Made by a program: the position numbers and the translations under genes
Part shown: positions 61,501 through 64,000 of the stretch, piece by piece
Layout of the letters: each line of letters starts with the position of its first letter
How positions within the stretch are numbered: position 1 is the first letter of the stretch
The notes under the pieces: generated by a model
Databases searched by the model: none
Told to the model about the DNA's origin: nothing
Seen by the model: only the letters and a program-made list of their open reading frames with translations
NCBI RefSeq assembly: GCF_023343835.1
Contig: NC_064439.1
Location: 35,224,508 to 35,288,507 of the forward strand
Length of the DNA: 64,000 bases
Reading direction: 5' to 3'
Source of the DNA: Lagopus muta
Lineage: Eukaryota > Chordata > Aves > Galliformes > Phasianidae

Positions 61501-61550
61501 AACATCTGCCAAAACATCTATGAACGTAAACGAAATATTTATGGCAATTG
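55518..61550 (+). CDS. RAB5A: Ras-related protein Rab-5A (5' part; last coding exon outside window)
   Basis: Coding exons 55518-55680 (exon from 55428), 58546-58697, 59538-59660 and 61457-61550, all GT-AG and in phase; 177 residues are present and about 38 C-terminal residues follow beyond 64000. The GTPase motifs are all intact: P-loop GESAVGKS (27-34), switch II WDTAGQE (74-80, Gln79), NKAD (133-136) and ETSAK (near 161-165). The sequence matches vertebrate Rab5A almost residue for residue ([20 protein letters not shown] at the N-terminus). Rab5A controls fusion and motility of early endosomes; its C-terminal prenylation cysteines would be in the missing exon. The start has G at -3 and +4. 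The exon 5 splice donor is duplicated 67 bp downstream. Confidence 0.97.
58874..58893 (+). repeat. (TAA)n microsatellite
   Basis: About six TAA units followed by an A run, in RAB5A intron 3. Confidence 0.8.
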
Positions 61551-61672
61551 GTGAGTTGATGGCAGGGGGTGAGGGAAGGGGGAAGGGAATTTAATATAAT
61601 TGTTTTCTTGAGAATTGGTGAGTTGATGAGGGGGGGGAAAAAAGAGAATTTAATATAATTGTTTTCTCTAGA
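61546..61672 (+). repeat. Tandem duplication of the RAB5A exon 5 donor region
   Basis: Two copies (61546-61612 and 61613-61672) share AATTGGTGAGTTGATG at the start and AATTTAATATAATTGTTTTC near the end, and differ in the G/A-rich middle. The first copy holds the genuine exon/intron border; the second repeats it inside intron 5. Confidence 0.9.
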
Positions 61673-64000
61673 TGCATATAACTGGAAGCATCTGAACTCA
61701 AGCTCTTTCAGACTTTCACATAAATTATTTTTCTTTCTGTGGCACTGATGTTTCCTCAGGCCCTTCACCTACTTTATGATGTTGAGATAAACTGAATTGA
61801 AGCATATTTGCGCTGGTTTTCTGTCAGGCACTTAGAGCTTGGATTAATTTGTAGTAGCTGAACAAGCTTAGATTAATTTGAATTCTGTCACCAAGTTTCA
61901 TGCAACTGTCTTTATGTTGTGATCAGTGATACTGCTTCAAGTTGAAGCAAAATTAAGCTGTAGTTGCTGTTACATATTTAAAAAAAAAAAAAAAAAAACA
62001 ACACAACCTTTCCCATGATGTAGCTAATCATTACAATTTTACATGATTTTAACAAATCCAAAATATATTTTATGGTTATCACATTAGTATGAGAATGTAA
62101 GTAAAAATGTATAAATAAGTGACTTTAATGTTATGCTTTTTGCAGCAGATCTCATACTGCCTTGGGTAGGTGCAAAAGCTATAATAATGTACTTACAAGA
62201 CAATCATAATTGAAGCTGGAAACATATCAAAATAGGAGATGACAGTGACTTGCTTCAAAGAAGTCAAGAGTATTTGTTTTAGTCTAATCAGAGTATTTGC
62301 TAAATGCTGTTTTATTTTAAAGTTATTTGAATTTCAAATGCAGCAATGTAAAATGCAAAGGATGTGCCAAGAATGAGCGTATGTGTTGAAATTCAAAGTT
62401 GGAGTACAAGTGAAGGGTACTTTCTGTGGAAAAGTGAATTTTCTAATATATTTTTAGCTCTAACATTCCTTAGGAATTTCTATGAAGGTGATAACTCATA
62501 ATAGAAAGTTGAAAGTACTAACAATCTTGTGAATTCCCTTGATAGATATAACATATTTCATTATTAAAAAAAAAAAAAAAGAGGAAGAGGACTTTTTTGG
62601 GTGGGTTTACTTGCCCTATTTAATAACCTTAATTGGAGTCACTCTATCACTAAGAGGAAACAGTGAAGTATAGTGTCAAATAGCTGTATTAATCTGTTTT
62701 TCATGTTGCACTATGGTGACATCTCTTGCTTTCAAAATAAATTGTTTTTAAAGAGCCCTTACCTTTTTCTTTGCAAACCAATAAAGTGGAAGGTAACCTA
62801 ATGCAGTTTGAACTTCCAGCAAATGCAAATAAAATTATGGCTATGGCAACATTTTGCAGCAAGTACTCTTTATATTAACTATAAATAAATGGGGTGAGAG
62901 TTGGGGGATGTACAGAATTCTAAGTAGAAGATATATTTTTGTCATAAATGCTGGAGGTAGCACAACATTTAATGATACAGAAATGGTGAATTATAGTCCT
63001 CTTTGCAGGACTACAGCACAGCTTCAAAAATAATTCTTTTTAACATCGCAATGCAAACTGCATCTTTAAAAGAAATGTGAAAAAATGAATCTTCAAATTC
63101 TGTTGGGGTTTTGATAATTTATTATATAAACAGTAATTCTTACTTGTCTCTACTTTAATGAAGTACACGCAATAAATCTGACAAAAAGTACATACTTAGT
63201 ACCTGAGTACTTGGTCTGTAAGGTTCCTAGTCCATGTGAGTATTCTTTGGGTGAAATAGGTGAAATTTAGACTTAGCATTGCATCAAAACAAGGTCTGTG
63301 CAGCACTGAGCTTAGAATAGCCTTTTGCACAACATGGGTTCATTTCTAAGGACCATATGTAAATGTGGTCTTCCAAAAATGTAAGAAAAGTTAAAACTGA
63401 GAACGCAGGAAGGAATGGTTGTAATCTACAACTGCTTGTGAATTAACTGCTTTAGAGCTTGTTCAAGGCTTCCTGTTATTAAAAAATAAAAACATAAAAA
63501 AAAAAAAAAAAAGCTCATTTCCAGTATCTGTGATCTCAAGCAACAGTGCTGGGAAGATGTTTGGTTTTTGGTTGTGTTTTTTTTTTTTTGTTTGTTTGTT
63601 TTTTTTTTGCTGATGCTGTGTATCTTCGTACTGTCTTTGCAGCTTAGTGTCATGAGAACTCTTGGGTTCTGTTAACTGAGTTAATCTTTTGGATGTGTGA
63701 GTTAACCTTTTGGATGTGCTGGTTTTGTTATTGCTGCCTGTTCCTGTAGTTGAATTTCATTCCTTTTTTGGAAAGTCGTTCTTGAAAACGTTGGCCAGCT
63801 TATAATTCTGGAATCAAAGTATGCAGCCAGAAAGTAGAGCAGGAATGGTGGATGGGTCCTGATAAAGTGAACAAGACAGCCTCATGGAAGTCCTCTGAAG
63901 TAGAACTTACCTTTCTCTCTGTCAGAAAATTACTCCAAGGAGTTGCTACAAAGAAGGGTAGTGTTTGTCACCTGCATTTTTCCATGTCTGATTGAGAATT
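61551..64000 (+). other. RAB5A intron 5 (continues past window)
   Basis: I searched for the last exon (expected to begin with AKKLPKN) and did not find it. The stretch contains the donor duplication, several A or T homopolymers (near 61980, 62565, 63499, 63578-63608) and no recognised mobile element. Confidence 0.65.

Noticed and set aside
1-64000. CRISPR arrays, rRNA, tRNA genes, operons, endogenous retroviruses
   Set aside because: None was seen. The genome is vertebrate; the repeats present are CR1, mariner, a hAT relic and the gene array, and I found no LTR pair or retroviral motif.

Overview
The window is nuclear DNA from a bird, most likely a galliform such as chicken. The evidence is abundant CR1 LINE fragments (several with the CR1-type 3' end near ATTCTATGA), a short mariner copy resembling the galliform Galluhop family, AT-rich introns, and two genes that are neighbours in vertebrates: EFHB (minus strand) and RAB5A (plus strand). 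All genes have introns, so each is given as a CDS span with its exons listed in the evidence.

Layout. Positions 1-5730 are AT-rich DNA without a recognisable gene. Positions 5731-26573 hold a head-to-tail tandem array of two complete repeat units (about 7.6 and 7.8 kb) and a third, 3'-truncated unit. Each unit carries one intact plus-strand gene for a PHF7-like protein of 516 aa: an extended PHD, a RING/PHD-like zinc domain and a second PHD-like region, followed by a long arginine/serine-rich tail. I could build all nine coding exons of each copy with GT-AG junctions and an unbroken frame. Units 1 and 2 also carry a CR1 scrap, a hAT transposase relic and extra copies of the gene's 3' end.

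Positions 26560-44887 hold EFHB (CFAP21) on the minus strand, tail to tail with the last PHF7-like copy. Thirteen coding exons join in frame to 585 aa with two canonical EF-hand loops. Its introns are littered with CR1 copies, some nested. Positions 44888-48890 are intergenic and contain a deleted mariner. Positions 48890-49600 are a CpG-rich promoter, and RAB5A runs from there rightward: noncoding exon 1, then coding exons 2-5 (177 residues). Its final coding exon lies beyond the window.

How the parts relate. RAB5A is a housekeeping early-endosome GTPase and EFHB is a ciliary doublet-microtubule protein; they point away from each other across the 44.9-48.9 kb spacer. The PHF7-like array is the unusual part. 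It is a GC-rich block in AT-rich DNA, its copies are nearly identical even in introns, variants are shared in a mosaic way that suggests ongoing exchange, and units 1 and 2 contain a captured piece of the EFHB 3' end. This suggests that the array grew out of the segment next to EFHB. Function is inferred from family resemblance only; expression and copy number cannot be judged from sequence.
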